NCBI GenBank assembly: GCA_963815535.1
Contig: CAWFGS010000001.1
Coordinates: forward strand, 1-64,000
Reading direction: 5' to 3'
DNA length: 64,000 nt
Source: CAWFGS01 sp963815535
GTDB lineage: Bacteria; Pseudomonadota; Alphaproteobacteria; Sphingomonadales; Sphingomonadaceae
In this document: positions 17,918 to 28,433 of the stretch, one piece after another
Position numbering within the stretch: position 1 is the stretch's first letter
Layout: each line of letters begins with the position of its first letter
Program-made: the position numbers and the translations under genes
The notes under the pieces: generated by a model
The model's input: only the letters and a program-made list of their open reading frames with translations
What the model was told of the DNA's origin: nothing
Databases searched by the model: none

Positions 17918-18707
17918 ATGCCCACATCCGCATTGCAGGTCGCCCGTACGGGGCTGGAGGCGCAGGACGCCCGGATGCGCGTCATCGCGCACAACCTCGC
18001 CAATATCGGGACCACCGGGTTCAAGCGCGACCGCGCCGATTTCGCGACGCTCGCCTATCAGGATGTGCGCGTCGCCGGCCAGCAATCGACCAACGAAACC
18101 GCCTATGCGGTCGGCCTGAACCTCGGAACCGGCGTCGCGGTGCAGGGAACCAGCCGGATCGGCACGCAGGGCACGCTCAACACCACGGGCAACGCGCTGG
18201 ACCTGGCGCTGGACGGCAACGGCTTTTTCGAAGTCGAACTGCCCGGCGGCGGCATCGGTTACACGCGCGCGGGCAATTTCACCCTGTCGGCGGAAGGCAC
18301 GATGGTGACCGCGCAGGGCTTCGCGGTGCAGCCGCAGATCACCATTCCGGCAGGCGCACAATCGGTATCCATCGCACCCGACGGCACGGTCAGCGCCGTT
18401 TTGCAGGGGGAGGCCGCGCCAGCCGAACTGGGCCAGCTGACCATCGCCAGTTTCGTCAATCCCAACGGCTTGCAGGCGACGGGCGACAATTTCCTGCTCG
18501 AAACAGCTGCCAGCGGGGCCGCCGAAACCGGGCCTGCGGGAACCGAAGGGCGCGGCAATATCCGGCAGGGCATGCTGGAAGGCGAGCAACGTCAATGTGG
18601 TCGAAGAACTGGTCGAGATGATCGAGGCGCAGCGATCCTACGAAATCAATTCCAAGATGATCAGCGCGGTCGACGAAATGCTCCGCAACGCGAACCAGAC
18701 GCTGTGA
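17918..18707 (+). CDS. flgG: Flagellar basal-body rod protein FlgG (one frameshift)
   Basis: Distal rod subunit. MPTSALQVARTGLEAQDARM, the HNLANIGTTGFKRDRADF motif and the long central region are in one frame up to IRQGMLEG. One extra G at about 18584 then shifts the frame, and SNVNVVEELVEMIEAQRSYE with the normal C-terminus follows. The span is 790 nt (789 plus one), giving 262 aa, the standard FlgG length. Likely a sequence error. Confidence 0.92.
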
Positions 18708-18715
18708 GGTACTCC

Positions 18716-19375
18716 ATGATCCGAACCGCCTTCGCCGCATTTTCGCTGTTGGCCCTGTCCGCCTGTGGCGCCAGCGACCCGGCCCCCGGTTTCCCGCCGC
18801 CCTGCCCCCGCCACCCCCGCCGCAACGGCTGGTGACGACCAACGGCGCGATCTTTCAGGGCGGCGCTGGGCTATGCCGCGCTGCACGAGGGCACGCGCGC
18901 CCGCCGCGTGGGCGATGCGCTGACGATCATTCTGGTCGAAAGCATCCGATCGACCAAGGCGACGACCGGGCGCACGGACCGCAACGGGTCCGCCAGCATC
19001 ACCCCGCCATCGGCAGGTCCGCTCGATTTCCTGAACCCCGATGCCCTTAAAGCGGCGGCGAATGCGTCGTTCAAGGGGCAGGGCAATGCCGGCCAGAACA
19101 GCTCCCTGTCGGGGGCGGTCGCGGTGACGATTGCCGATGTGCGTCCGAACGGGACCGCATTCGTCATCGGGGAAAAGCATTTGTCGTTGAGCCAGGGGAA
19201 AGAATGGGTGCAGTTTTCCGGCATCGTCCGGCTGGCCGATATCGACGTGGATAACCGCGTCATCAGCACGCAGGTCGCCGACAGCCGCATCGTCTATTCC
19301 GGCAAGGGCGCGGTCCAGCAGGCAAGCCGCCCCGGCTGGCTGTCGCGTTTCTTCGGCCAAGTCAGCCCGTTTTGA
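18716..19375 (+). CDS. flgH: Flagellar L-ring lipoprotein FlgH (frame broken twice)
   Basis: Outer-membrane L-ring subunit. The start at 18716 gives a lipoprotein signal ending LLALSAC. A proline-rich linker (18785-18830) hides a net -1 change. TTNGAIFQGALGYAALHEGT then appears after removing an extra base at about 18862, and the rest (RRVGDALTIILVESI to the end) is in one frame. The L-ring signature is clear and the repaired length is about 219 aa. It lies between flgG and flgI, as is standard. Confidence 0.88.
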
Positions 19376-19386
19376 GGAACCCTGCC

Positions 19387-20489
19387 ATGATCCGTCTCGA
19401 TATTCATCCTGCTGGCCGCGCTGGCCGCGTCCGTTCCCGACCATCGCGAATGCCGAACGCGTGCGCGATCTGGGCGCGTTTCAGGGCGTGCGGCCCAACC
19501 AGCTGACCGGCTACGGCGTCGTCGTCGGCCTGCAGGGGACGGGCGACGACAATCTCGCCTATCTGACGCAGGCGATGAAGGGCGTTTCGGGCCGGTTCGG
19601 CCTGACTCTGCCGCCGGGCGTCAATCCGGGGCTGAAGAACGCCGCCGCCGTCATCATCACTGCCGAACTGCCCGCTTTCGCCAAGCCGGGGCAGCGGATC
19701 GACATCACGGTGTCCACGATGGGCAAGGCCAAATCGCTTGCGCGGCGGGGCGTTGATCCTGGCCCCGCTGTCGGCGCGGACGGGCAGGTCTACGCAATGG
19801 CGCAAGGGATCGCTGGCCGTCGGCGGGCTGGGCGTTTCCGGCCGCGACGGGTCCAAGCTGTCGCGTCAACGTGCCGACCGTCGGGCGCATCGCCGATGGC
19901 GCAACCGTGGAACGCGCCGTGGCGACCGGTTTCGACAGCGAGGGGACATTGCAGTTCAACCTTCACAATTCGGACTTCCTGACCGCACAGCGGATGCGCG
20001 ATGCCATCAATCGCCGTTATCCCGGCTCCACCGACGATCGTCGATGGCGTAACCTTGTCGATGGTGATGCCGTTCGGCGCGAATGAACGTTCGTCCCGGA
20101 TTGCCGAGATCGAGATGATCGAGATCATACCCGCCGAAACGCCCGCACGGGTCATCGTCAACAGCCGCACCGGCACGGTCGTCATCAACCGATCCGTCCG
20201 CCTTGCGCCCGCCGCGATCAGCCACGGCAAGCTGGTGGTCCGCATCGAGGAAGCGCCGCGCATCGTGCAGCCCGAACCGTTCGGCAATGGCCGGACTGCG
20301 GTCGAACAGGCGAGCGCGATTTCGGTGGACGAACAGGGAAGCCGGGTCACACTGATGCAGGGCGGGGCGAACCTGTCGGAAATCGTCGATGCGCTGAATA
20401 TGCTGGGCGTCGGCGCGGCCGATCTGGTGGTCATCCTCGACGCGCTGAAGCAGGCGGGCGCGCTGCAGGCCGAAATGGTCGTGATATGA
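19387..20489 (+). CDS. flgI: Flagellar P-ring protein FlgI (seven frame breaks)
   Basis: Periplasmic P-ring subunit. Joining the pieces gives a signal peptide (IFILLAALAASVPTIANA), then ERVRDLGAFQGVRPNQLTGY, GYGVVVGLQGTGD, a VNVPTVGRIADGATVER block and the ending LGVGAADLVVILDALKQAGA. Extra bases are inferred at about 19399, 19439, 19743, 19809, 19864 and 20033, with one base missing near 19770. The net sum gives 365 aa, the usual FlgI length. So many breaks without loss of protein similarity argue for sequencing error. Confidence 0.9.
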
Positions 20490-20808
20490 TCGCCGCCCCC
20501 GCCATTCAGGGCGCGCCCGCGCAAACCCCCATGCAAACCCCCACGACTGCGCCGAACGGCGATCTGACGGATGCCGCCAGGAAGTTCGAAGCGATCTTCA
20601 TCCGGCAGATCCTGTCAACGCGCGCGCAAGAGCGACTTCGGCGGTGAGAAGCTGTTCGGCGGGCCGGGGCTGGAACAGTTCAACGCCATGCAGGACGAGA
20701 ATCTGGCGCGCATCGCATCGGAAACCGGCGCGTTCGGGTTCGCCGAAGGTGATCGAGGCGCAGCTTGCCGCGCAAACCTCGCCTGCAACGAGCGCACCCA
20801 AGGATTAA
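20486..20808 (+). CDS. flgJ: Rod-cap scaffold FlgJ, N-terminal domain only (two frameshifts)
   Basis: Rod scaffolding protein of about 106 aa once two extra bases (about 20621 and 20745) are removed. Conserved features are DAARKFEAIFIRQILS, KSDFGGEKLFGGPGLEQFNA and a short tail. It ends with TAA before flgK, so there is no C-terminal muramidase domain, as in many alphaproteobacteria. The murein-cleaving job may belong to the SLT-domain gene at 11.6-12.5 kb. It overlaps flgI by four bases. Confidence 0.86.
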
Positions 20809-20811
20809 ACG

Positions 20812-22151
20812 ATGGCGACCAATCTGATCAATATCGGCGCATCGGGCGCGAAGGCGGCGCAGGCCGCGCTGGGCGTGACGGGTCAGAACATCGCCAACGC
20901 CAACAACCGCGATTACAACCGGCGCAGCGTCGATGTGGCCGAAATGACCGCGACGGGTGGCATCGGGCGGTCGGGCGATTCGCGGCTGTCCGGCGTCCGG
21001 GTGGAGGGTATCGGCCGCGCGACCTCGCAATTTCTGGTCGCCGATGCCCGCCGCACCGGCAGCGATGCGGCGCGCGCCACGGCGGAACTGTCGGGCCTGC
21101 GCGCCGCGGAACGCAGCGTCGAACAGATCGGGCATCTATCCGGCTCTGGTCGAATTCGAAGCGGGGCTGGCGCAGCTGGCCGCCGATCCGCTCGACCCGT
21201 CCTATCGCGAAGTCGTGCTGGAAAATGCGCGCACCATCGCCGCCACCTTCTCGCTGGCCGTGCAGGGCATCGAAAGCGGCGGCGACCAGATCGCCTTTGC
21301 GGCGCAGGACGGCGTCGATCGCCTGAACGTGCTGGCGGGCGAACTGGCGCGCACCAACACCAACATCGCGCGCAGCCGGGACGGCTCCGTCGCCAACGCC
21401 GCCCTGCTGGACCAGCGCGACGCTCTGCTGCGCGACATGTCCGGACTGGCGGGGATCGAAACCGCATTCGACGGCTTCGGGCGCGCGAGCGTACGGCTGG
21501 CCGATGGCAGCGGACCTCTGCTGGTCGATGGCGACCGGGTGCAGCAAGTGTCGATGAACCGGGCGGCGGATGGCACGATCGCCTTTGCCAGCGGCGGCGC
21601 GGCGGTGGCGATCGGGGCGGGCAAGCTGGCGGGTCAGGCGCAGGCGCTGGACCGGATGGCGTCGTTGCGCGCCGATCTCGACAGCGTGGCGAACGATCTG
21701 ATGGCGCGCGTCAATGGCGCGCAAGCGAATGGCGTGACGCCGTCGGGCGCAAGCGGACAGCCCATGTTCGCTGGCACGGGCGCTGGCGATTTGGCAGTGA
21801 TCGCGTCCAATGGTTCCGACATTGCGACCGCGCCCGACGGGCAGCCCGCCGAACAGCCGCGACACCCGCAATCTGGCGGCATTGCAAAGCGCGCTCGCCA
21901 ATGGCGGGCCGACCGCATCGCTCGACAGCGTGATCTTCGGCCTGTCCAGCCAGATCAGCGCGCGCGGCATTACCCGCGATGCGCTGCAGACCATCGCCGA
22001 TGGCGCGGCGGCAACGCTCGCCAGCGAAACGGCAGTCGATCTGGATGAAGAAGCCGCGAATCTGGTCCGTTTTCAGCAGGCGTTCCAGGCGTCGGGCCGC
22101 GTCATTCAGGCCGCGACCGACATTTTCGATACGATATTGGCGATACGATGA
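20812..22151 (+). CDS. flgK: Hook-filament junction protein FlgK (two frameshifts)
   Basis: First junction protein between hook and filament. N-terminal LINIGASGAKAAQAALGVTG and QNIANANNRDYNRRSVDV are typical. The frame shifts by one extra base at about 21133 (before IYPALVEFEAGLAQLAADP) and again at about 21851 (before NSRDTRNLAALQSALA). The C-terminal EEAANLVRFQQAFQASGRVI motif is intact. The repaired length is 445 aa, normal for FlgK. It starts three bases after flgJ. Confidence 0.92.
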
Positions 22152-23073
22152 TGGATATTCTTTCCAAGGGAACCGCCGCGTTTTACGACCGCAACATCGC
22201 ACAGATGGCGGGCCTGCGCGGTGAAACCGAACGGTTGCAGCAACAGATCGCCACCGGCAATCGCCTGACCGCATCATCCGACGATCCGGTCGCGGCGTCG
22301 CGGCTGCGGACCCTGTCGCGGGCGGACCGGCTGGCTGCGGTCGACTGCTGCCAACGCCGACCGCGCGGCCAGTCTGTTGCAACAGGCGGACGGCGCACTG
22401 GAAGGCATTGCCAACGATATGTTCCGCGCTCGCGAACTGGCGGTGCAGGCGGCCAACGGCGCGTTGTCGGACGATCAGCGCAAGCTGGTGGGCGAAGAAC
22501 TGTCGCAGATCCTTACCAGCCTGCTCGCCAGCGCGAATTCGCGCGCGTCGGACGGCAGCGGCCTGTTCGCAGGCGAAGCGGATGGCCCCGCCTACACGCT
22601 CGATGCCGGCGGGCAACGCGATCTACACCGGCACGGCGCAACGCAGGCGAGATCGACGCTGGGGCAGGGCATCACCGTCCCGCGCGGCGTCACCGGCCCG
22701 CAGATGTTCGACTTCAATGCCGCGACAGGCCCGACCGACATGTTCGCGTTGGTCGGCGGTCTGGCCGAGGCGTTGAAGGGAACCGCGACCGATCCTGCCG
22801 CCGCCGCGCGCGCCGCACTGGGCGGGTTCGGCGATGCGCTGGAATCGCTAACCCGCGCGCAAACCGTCATCGGCGTGCGCGCGGCCTGGGTCGAAACCGT
22901 GCAGGACCGCCAGATCGTCGCCGAGGAAACCCGCGCGCAGGAAACGGCCGGATACGGGCGGCGTCGATTTCGCCAGCACCGTCGCGCAGCTGCAGCAGAT
23001 GTTGACCGTGCTGGAGGCGAGCCAGGCCGGCTTCGCCCGCGTCAGCCGCCTCAGCCTGTTCAATTCCATCTAA
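22148..23073 (+). CDS. flgL: Hook-filament junction protein FlgL (five frameshifts)
   Basis: Second junction protein, flagellin-like. The N-terminus has LQQQIATGNRLTASSDDPVA and RELAVQAANGALSDDQRKLV; the C-terminus reads TVAQLQQMLTVLEASQAGFA and ends SRLSLFNSI. Extra bases are inferred at about 22346, 22614, 22639, 22658 and 22950. Removing them gives 306 aa. It overlaps flgK by four bases. The three breaks within 45 bases (22614-22658) are the densest local set in this gene. Confidence 0.9.
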
Positions 23074-23089
23074 CTCGAAAGCCAGACCC

Positions 23090-23957
23090 ATGTTGCCAGC
23101 TGCCGGAATAGTCATCCTGCTCGTCCTCGTCTTCGGGGGCTTCATGCTCAGCGGCGGCGCGCTCGGCCCGGTCATGGCCGCCATGCCGCTCGAAATGCTG
23201 ATCATCGGCGGCGCCGCGATCGGCGCGCTGGTGGCGGGCAATTCGATGCACGAGCTGAAAGCGCTGGGCGGCGGGTTCGCGAAGGTTTTCAAGGGCCCGA
23301 AATACACGCGGCAGGATCATATCGACGCCATCGCGCTGACCGGCCGGCTGATGCGGATGCTGCAGACCGAAGGGCCGGTCGCGCTGGAAAGCCATGTCAT
23401 GGACGCCGCAGCAAAGCGCCGTCTTCGCGGAATATCCGCGCATTTTGGCGCAATACCGATCTGTGCAATCTGATTACCGACACGTTCACCCTGCTGGTGG
23501 TGTCTTCGGGCACGCTGGAAACGCACGCGGTGGAGGAAGTGATGGACAACGCCATCAAGACCCATCTGCACGATATGGACGAGCCCGCGCACGCGATCCA
23601 GAACCTGGCCGACGCGCTGCCCGCGCTTGGGCATCGTTGCCGCCGTGCTGGGTATCGTGAAGACGATGGGGTCGATCGACCAGCCGCCCGAAGTGCTGGG
23701 CAAGATGATCGGTGCGGCGCTGGTCGGCACGTTTCTGGGCGTGCTGCTGGCCTATGGCATCGTCGGCCCGCTGGCCGGGCGGCTGAAACAGATCAACTCG
23801 CAGGATCAGCAGATCTTCCATTCGGTGAAACAGATGCTGATCGCCTCGCTCAACGGGTATCCCCACGCGCTCGCGGTCGAAAGCGCGCGGTCGGGCATGC
23901 CGGGATCGGTGCGGCCCGCGCTGATCGAATTGCTCGACCTGCTGAAAGCGCAAATAG
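23090..23957 (+). CDS. motA: Flagellar stator protein MotA (four frameshifts)
   Basis: Proton-channel stator subunit of the inner membrane. The N-terminal PLEMLIIGGAAIGALVAGNS, the cytoplasmic loop, and the pore helices GIVAAVLGIVKTMGSID and AALVGTFLGVLLAYGIVGPL are all present. Extra bases are inferred at about 23405, 23448, 23632 and 23954; the last disrupts the stop codon. The repaired length is 287 aa. The gene precedes motB by one base. It is the canonical MotA, distinct from the MotA/ExbB-like gene at 14.3 kb. Confidence 0.92.
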
Positions 23958-23958
23958 G

Positions 23959-24824
23959 ATGGCGACCGCGCCAGCCGCCGACACTGCCGACCTGCCGAAC
24001 CTGCGCCCGATCATCGTCAAGAAGATCACGGTGTCAGGAGGCGGGGCATCATGGCGGCGCGTGGAAAGTCGCCTATGCCGATTTCGTCACCGCGATGATG
24101 GCGTTTTTCCTGATGCTGTGGCTGCTGGGCGCGACGACCGAAGCCCAGCGCAAGGGCATCGCGGATCACTTCACGCCCACGCTGGTCACCTTGCGCGAAG
24201 ACAGCGCCGGGTCGAACGGCATGTTGCAGGGCAGTTCCATCACCGAAGCCGACAATTACCCCAACGCCGCCGGGCAGACCGGCACGCAGACGATCACCGT
24301 CCCGCGCGACAGCACCGGGGGCGCGCGCGAAGGGGCGGCAATGGACCCCAACGCGATCGAACGCGCAAATGCGTTGAGCGAAGAGATCAAGGAAAAGCTG
24401 CGATCGCGCGAAAAACTGGCCAAGCTCGCGCGGCAGGTGCGGGTGATGAAAACACCCGAAGGCATTCGCATCGATCTGGTCGACAATGCCGATTTTTCGA
24501 TGTTCGCGCTCGGCACCACGATGCTGGTCCCCGATGCGCGCGCGATGCTGCAGGTGATCGCCGAAACCATCCGCGACGATGCCACCGACATCACCGTGCG
24601 CGGCCATACCGATGCGCTGCCGTGGCGAGCCGGGCGTCAGTGACCAACAACTGGTCGCTATCGACCGGCCGCGCGGAAGCGACGCGGCAGGAATTGCTGC
24701 GATCGGGGCATCGCGCGAACGCCGCTTCGCCCGGATCGAAGGCGTGGCCGACCGCGAACCCCTGATCGCGGACGATCCCGCCGATCCGCGCAACCGGCGG
24801 ATGTCGATCCTGTTGATGGATTGA
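23959..24824 (+). CDS. motB: Flagellar stator protein MotB (four frame breaks)
   Basis: Peptidoglycan-anchored stator partner of MotA. VAYADFVTAMMAFFLMLWLL contains the conserved proton-binding Asp, and the C-terminal OmpA-like region shows ITVRGHTDALPW and NNWSLSTGRAEATRQELL. Breaks are inferred at about 24043 (+1), 24632 (-1, in a G run), 24709 (+1) and 24716 (+1). The repaired length is 287 aa. It follows motA directly and ends the flgB-motB series. Confidence 0.92.
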
Positions 24825-24982
24825 GCGGGGCCAGCACGGCCAAGCACGACCAACGCCCGGCGACACGCCGATCGCCCGGTAATTTTCGTCTTTCGCCCCC
24901 ATTGCAGTCGCGCTATCGTCATGGGCCGCCGGGCCAAACGCGCTTTCGGCTGGACGCTATCGGTTCGTCGAAAGGAACTGGA

Positions 24983-25624
24983 ATGCATTCGCGCAACGCC
25001 TATCGCTCGCTTCGCCTCCTGGCCGTCATCGTTCCCGCGCTGGTGCTTTCGGCCTGCGTCTATCGCCCGGTGGTGATGGACAATTTCAGTTCCGCGTCGA
25101 ATTATGCGGAATTGCTGGCGGAAATCGAAAGCAATTCCAAACTGGCGGGTGCGCTCGACAAGAATGTCGACACCGTAATGCGGCCGGGCGAACAGGTTCC
25201 CGGCTGGCGCGACAGCGGGATCGATATGGACGTGTTGCTCGACACGATGCCGGGCGGATCGGCAGGCAATGTTTTTCTCGGCAACCGGGCGGACGATGTC
25301 TTCCTGACGGCGGACCGTTCCTTCGCCGATTTCTTCGGGCCGCAATACACCACCCATACCGTGGTGGGATCCGACGTGGCTTTCGCCAAGGTCGGGGCGG
25401 ATGAAAGTGTCGGTCTGGTCCGCATCGGCCAGGGCATCTGGCTGGAAACGGTCGGGGACCGAGTCAAGATGGGCAATGCGGTGTGTTCGGGAACAGGCCT
25501 CACCGCGGCACGGGTCCAGTCGCGCCGCCCGTACGACAGCCTGACCAAATTGGAAAAAAGCACCATGGCCGCATTTGTCGCGCGGCGGCATATGAGGATG
25601 GTGGCGAGAGGGTGTGCCGCGTAG
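24983..25624 (+). CDS. Hypothetical lipoprotein
   Basis: A 213-aa protein that starts with a lipoprotein signal (lipobox LSAC at about residues 22-25) after a strong AAAGGA ribosome site. I do not recognise the rest. It contains GSDVAFAKVGADESVGLVRI and QGIWLETVGDRVKMGNAVCS, so a secreted or membrane-anchored domain is likely. It is intact although it lies in the part of the window rich in frame breaks. It stands alone between motB and the aldehyde dehydrogenase, so a flagellar role is only a possibility. Confidence 0.65.
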   Translation: MHSRNAYRSLRLLAVIVPALVLSACVYRPVVMDNFSSASNYAELLAEIESNSKLAGALDKNVDTVMRPGEQVPGWRDSGIDMDVLLDTMPGGSAGNVFLGNRADDVFLTADRSFADFFGPQYTTHTVVGSDVAFAKVGADESVGLVRIGQGIWLETVGDRVKMGNAVCSGTGLTAARVQSRRPYDSLTKLEKSTMAAFVARRHMRMVARGCAA

Positions 25625-25761
25625 GGGAGACGGCGGGGGAAGATCGCTGGCGTTCGCGTCACTTCCTGCCCGACGGGCGCCGGCTGCCGGTGTTCGACAG
25701 CCGCAGTGGACGCTTGACGATCATCCCGCGCGCCGACGTCGCACGGATCATCGCGGGCTGA
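25612..25761 (+). CDS. Short unknown ORF, possibly the true C-terminus of the preceding lipoprotein
   Basis: From a GTG that overlaps the end of the lipoprotein gene, 49 codons read RWRSRHFLPDGRRLPVFDSR and end IIPRADVARIIAG. It may be a coupled small gene. Given the many single-base errors nearby, it may instead be the real end of the lipoprotein, with one base missing near 25610. I do not recognise a family. Confidence 0.35.
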   Translation: MCRVGETAGEDRWRSRHFLPDGRRLPVFDSRSGRLTIIPRADVARIIAG

Positions 25762-25917
25762 GTTCACCGGCAGGGTTCCCGACCAAAACCAATTTGCTGC
25801 GTCCGATCGTACCGTTGCAACGGTGCGCTTGTGTTCCTTTCCTGAAACCTCTTGCGCGCGCGGACCATTGGTGGGTTTATACCTTGGTGATGCGGATACG
25901 CGAAAAGAGGCGAAGCG

Positions 25918-27298
25918 ATGATTACCACCGTCAATCCGGCGACCGGCGACGTGGTCGGCACCTACGACGAACCGACGAATGCGGAACTCGAACGCGAAAC
26001 TCGCCAAGGCCCATGCGACGTTTCGCGTCTGGCGCGATAGCGATCTGGCCGAACGTACGACGCTGCTGTCCAACCTTGCCGAAACTTACGATGCCAATAA
26101 GGACCGGCTGGCAACCTTGTGCGTGCAGGAAATGGGCAAGACCTACGCCTCCGCCGTGGCCGAGGTCGAAAAATGTTCGGCCCTGTTTCGCCATTTGGCG
26201 CAGAACGGCCCCGCGATGCTGGAACCGGAAACCTATCCGCTTGGCGGGGGCGGCGTCGCGCAAGGGCGCTGGTTGCCGCAGGGGCCGGTGCTGGCGGTCA
26301 TGCCGTGGAACTTCCCCTATTGGCAGGTCGTCCGCTTCCTCGCGCCGACGATTCTCGCGGGCAATGTCGGCCTGCTGAAACATGCCAGTTCCGTTCAGGG
26401 TGTGGCGGCGTTGATGGAAGACATGGTGATCGAAGCGGGCGGGCCCGACGGATTGTTTCAGAACCTCGCCATCCGGTCGGACAGGGTGGCGGATATCATT
26501 GCGGACGATCGCGTGGTGGCCGTGACGCTGACCGGCAGCGAGGGCGCAGGGCGCGCAGTGGCGCAGCAGGCGGGCCGTCATCTGAAGAAGGTCGTGCTGG
26601 AACTGGGCGGGTCCGACCCGTTCATCGTCATGCCGTCCGCCGACATGGACGCGGCGGTGGCGCAAGCGGTAAAAGCGCGCATCCAGAACACCGGCCAATC
26701 GTGCATCTGCGGCAAGCGGATGATCGTGCACACGGATATTTACGACGCGTTCCTGGAAAAGTTCTCCGCCGCGATGCGTGCCGTCAAAACCGGCGATCCA
26801 ATGGCGCAGGATACCGATATGGGGCCGCTTTCCAGTATGGAACAGCGCCAGACGGTGCTGGATCAGCTGGCGGCGGCGCAGGATGCGGGCGCGACATTGC
26901 TGTTCGGCGGCGAAGCATTGCAGGATGATGGTTTGCGCGAAGGTGCGTTCATGTCCGCAGGCATTCTGATCAATGTGGATCCCGATCATCCCTCCGCCGC
27001 CGAAGAAATATTTGGTCCCATCGCGATGGTGTTTCGCGCCGAGGATATCGACCATGCGATCGACATCGCCAATGCGACGCCGTTCGGGCTGGGATCGTCC
27101 GTCTGGACGCAGGACGATGGGGAACGCGAACGGTTCATCCGCGATGTGGAGGCGGGCATGACGGCGGTGAACCAGATGCTGGCCTCCGCACCCGAAGCGC
27201 CGTTCGGCGGGATCAAACGATCGGGCCACGGGCGCGAATTGTCGCATCATGGGCTGCACGAATTCATGAACCTGAAAACGGTCATGCTGCCCGCATAG
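25918..27298 (+). CDS. NAD(P)-dependent aldehyde dehydrogenase, succinate-semialdehyde type (one frameshift)
   Basis: Oxidises an aldehyde, probably succinate semialdehyde, to the acid. VLAVMPWNFPYWQVVRFLAP is the family cofactor/substrate segment, VVLELGGSDPFIVM contains the conserved Glu, and NTGQSCICGKRMIV has the catalytic Cys. It starts MITTVNPATGDVV at 25918; one extra G at about 25996 shifts the frame, and the repaired protein is 459 aa. It interrupts the flagellar cluster and ends at a terminator-like hairpin facing the flagellin gene. Confidence 0.88.
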
Positions 27299-27307
27299 CC
27301 CAACGCG

Positions 27308-27340
27308 AAAGGCCCGAAGCATTGCTGCTCCGGGCCTTTT
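27308..27340. terminator. Bidirectional terminator-like hairpin
   Basis: AAAGGCCCG and CGGGCCTTT form a nine-base-pair stem, with an inner AGCA/TGCT pairing in the loop. It is followed by TTTT on the plus strand and is A-rich on the other side. It lies between the convergent aldehyde dehydrogenase and flagellin genes, so it probably ends both transcripts. Confidence 0.7.
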
Positions 27341-27374
27341 CATCGTGCGGCGGATAGGGGATTACCGCAGCAGG

Positions 27375-28191
27375 CTAAAGCACGTTCTGCTGGCTCTGAT
27401 TGGCCTGGCTCAGCATCGCGGTCGATGCCTGGCTCAGGATCTGCGCCTTGGCCAGCGCGGTCGTTTCCGCGGAATAATCGGTATCCACGATCCGGCTGCG
27501 CGCATCGGACAGGTTGGTGAAGTTCGTTGTCAAGTTGCTGATCGCCGATTCCAGCCGGTTCTGACCAGCACCCAGCGAGGCGCGGGTGGCGCTGACGTTG
27601 TCGAGCACATCATCGACATTGGTGATCGTCGTTGCGGCGTTAGCGGCGCGTTGTCACGTCGAGAGCCGCTGTCGTCAGTTTCGTACCGTCGATACGCCGT
27701 TGCCGACAGCGTCACGGTATCGCTGACTTTCGCACCGGTCGCGATATCGAGCTTCCTGCGGCGTGCCGGCTGACTTGCTGAACAGTGTCGACGCCGTTGA
27801 AATTCGTGTTGGTCAGCACGTCGTCGATCTGGGCCTGCAACTGCGTCACTTCGGCGTTCATGTAACCGCGGTCTTCGGCGGAATAGGTGCCGGTCTTGGA
27901 CTGGACGGCCAGTTCGCGGACCCGCTGCAGCATGTTGGTCACTTCTTCCAGCGCGCCTTCGGCCGTTTGGGCGAGAGCGATGCCGTCATTGGCGTTGCGG
28001 ATGCCCTGGTTCATGCCGCGGATGTCGCTGGTCATCGTGGTCGCAATGGCGAGGCCGGCGGCATCGTCCTTCGCGCCGTTGATGCGCTTGCCGGTGGAAA
28101 GGCGTTCCATCGCCTGACCCAGCATCTTGTCGGCAGCCATCGCGGCGTTGGAGGATTTGAGGGCGCTGATGTTGGAGTTGATAACGGCCAT
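27375..28191 (-). CDS. fliC: Flagellin (four frameshifts)
   Basis: Filament subunit. The N-terminal D0/D1 region (INSNISALKSSNAAMAADKM, LSTGKRINGAKDDAAGLAIA) and the C-terminal one (SATRASLGAGQNRLESAISN, ending LSQANQSQQNVL) are clear. Extra bases at about 27648, 27694, 27749 and 27789 break the short central part. Repaired, the protein is about 270 aa with almost no variable D2/D3 domain. It is leftward, with an AAGGA ribosome site, and is divergent from the sigma-54 activator gene. It is probably a sigma-28 target. Confidence 0.92.
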
Positions 28192-28279
28192 GGGAATTTT
28201 CCTTCGTAGGGGGTTTGGTCTTCGTAGGTAGTCTTCGGTTGCAACCTGGCTGACTGCCCGGCTGTCCCCCAATAGAGCG

Positions 28280-28302
28280 ACCATTCAATCTGATCTTTAA
28301 GC
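28280..28302 (-). promoter_or_regulatory. Possible sigma-28 promoter of the flagellin gene
   Basis: On the minus strand, about 100 bases before the flagellin start, CTTAAAGATC resembles the sigma-28 -35 element (TAAAGTTT). The matching -10 (GCCGATAA) is poor: TCGCTCTA stands at the right distance. This is weak evidence. The 242-base space between flagellin and the activator gene otherwise shows only the ribosome sites. Confidence 0.3.
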
Positions 28303-28433
28303 CCGCCGATCCGTGTCTCCCCTTTCCCGCCCCCCAAACCACCTAAGTAATTGCGCGGGGTATTAAGTTTCCGCTTCGTTGGTCGTTCACCCGCCAAATG
28401 TCGCTCTGAACGAAGGTTAACGAGGGGGCCACA

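Noticed and set aside
16218..17933. A long open frame on the minus strand opposite flgE-flgF (571 codons)
   Set aside because: It is the antisense shadow of high-GC genes; the plus strand encodes clear flagellar proteins and the minus product is unrecognisable.
28192..28433. A sigma-54 promoter for flagellin
   Set aside because: A TTGC element is present, but the GG of the -24 box is not at the right distance.
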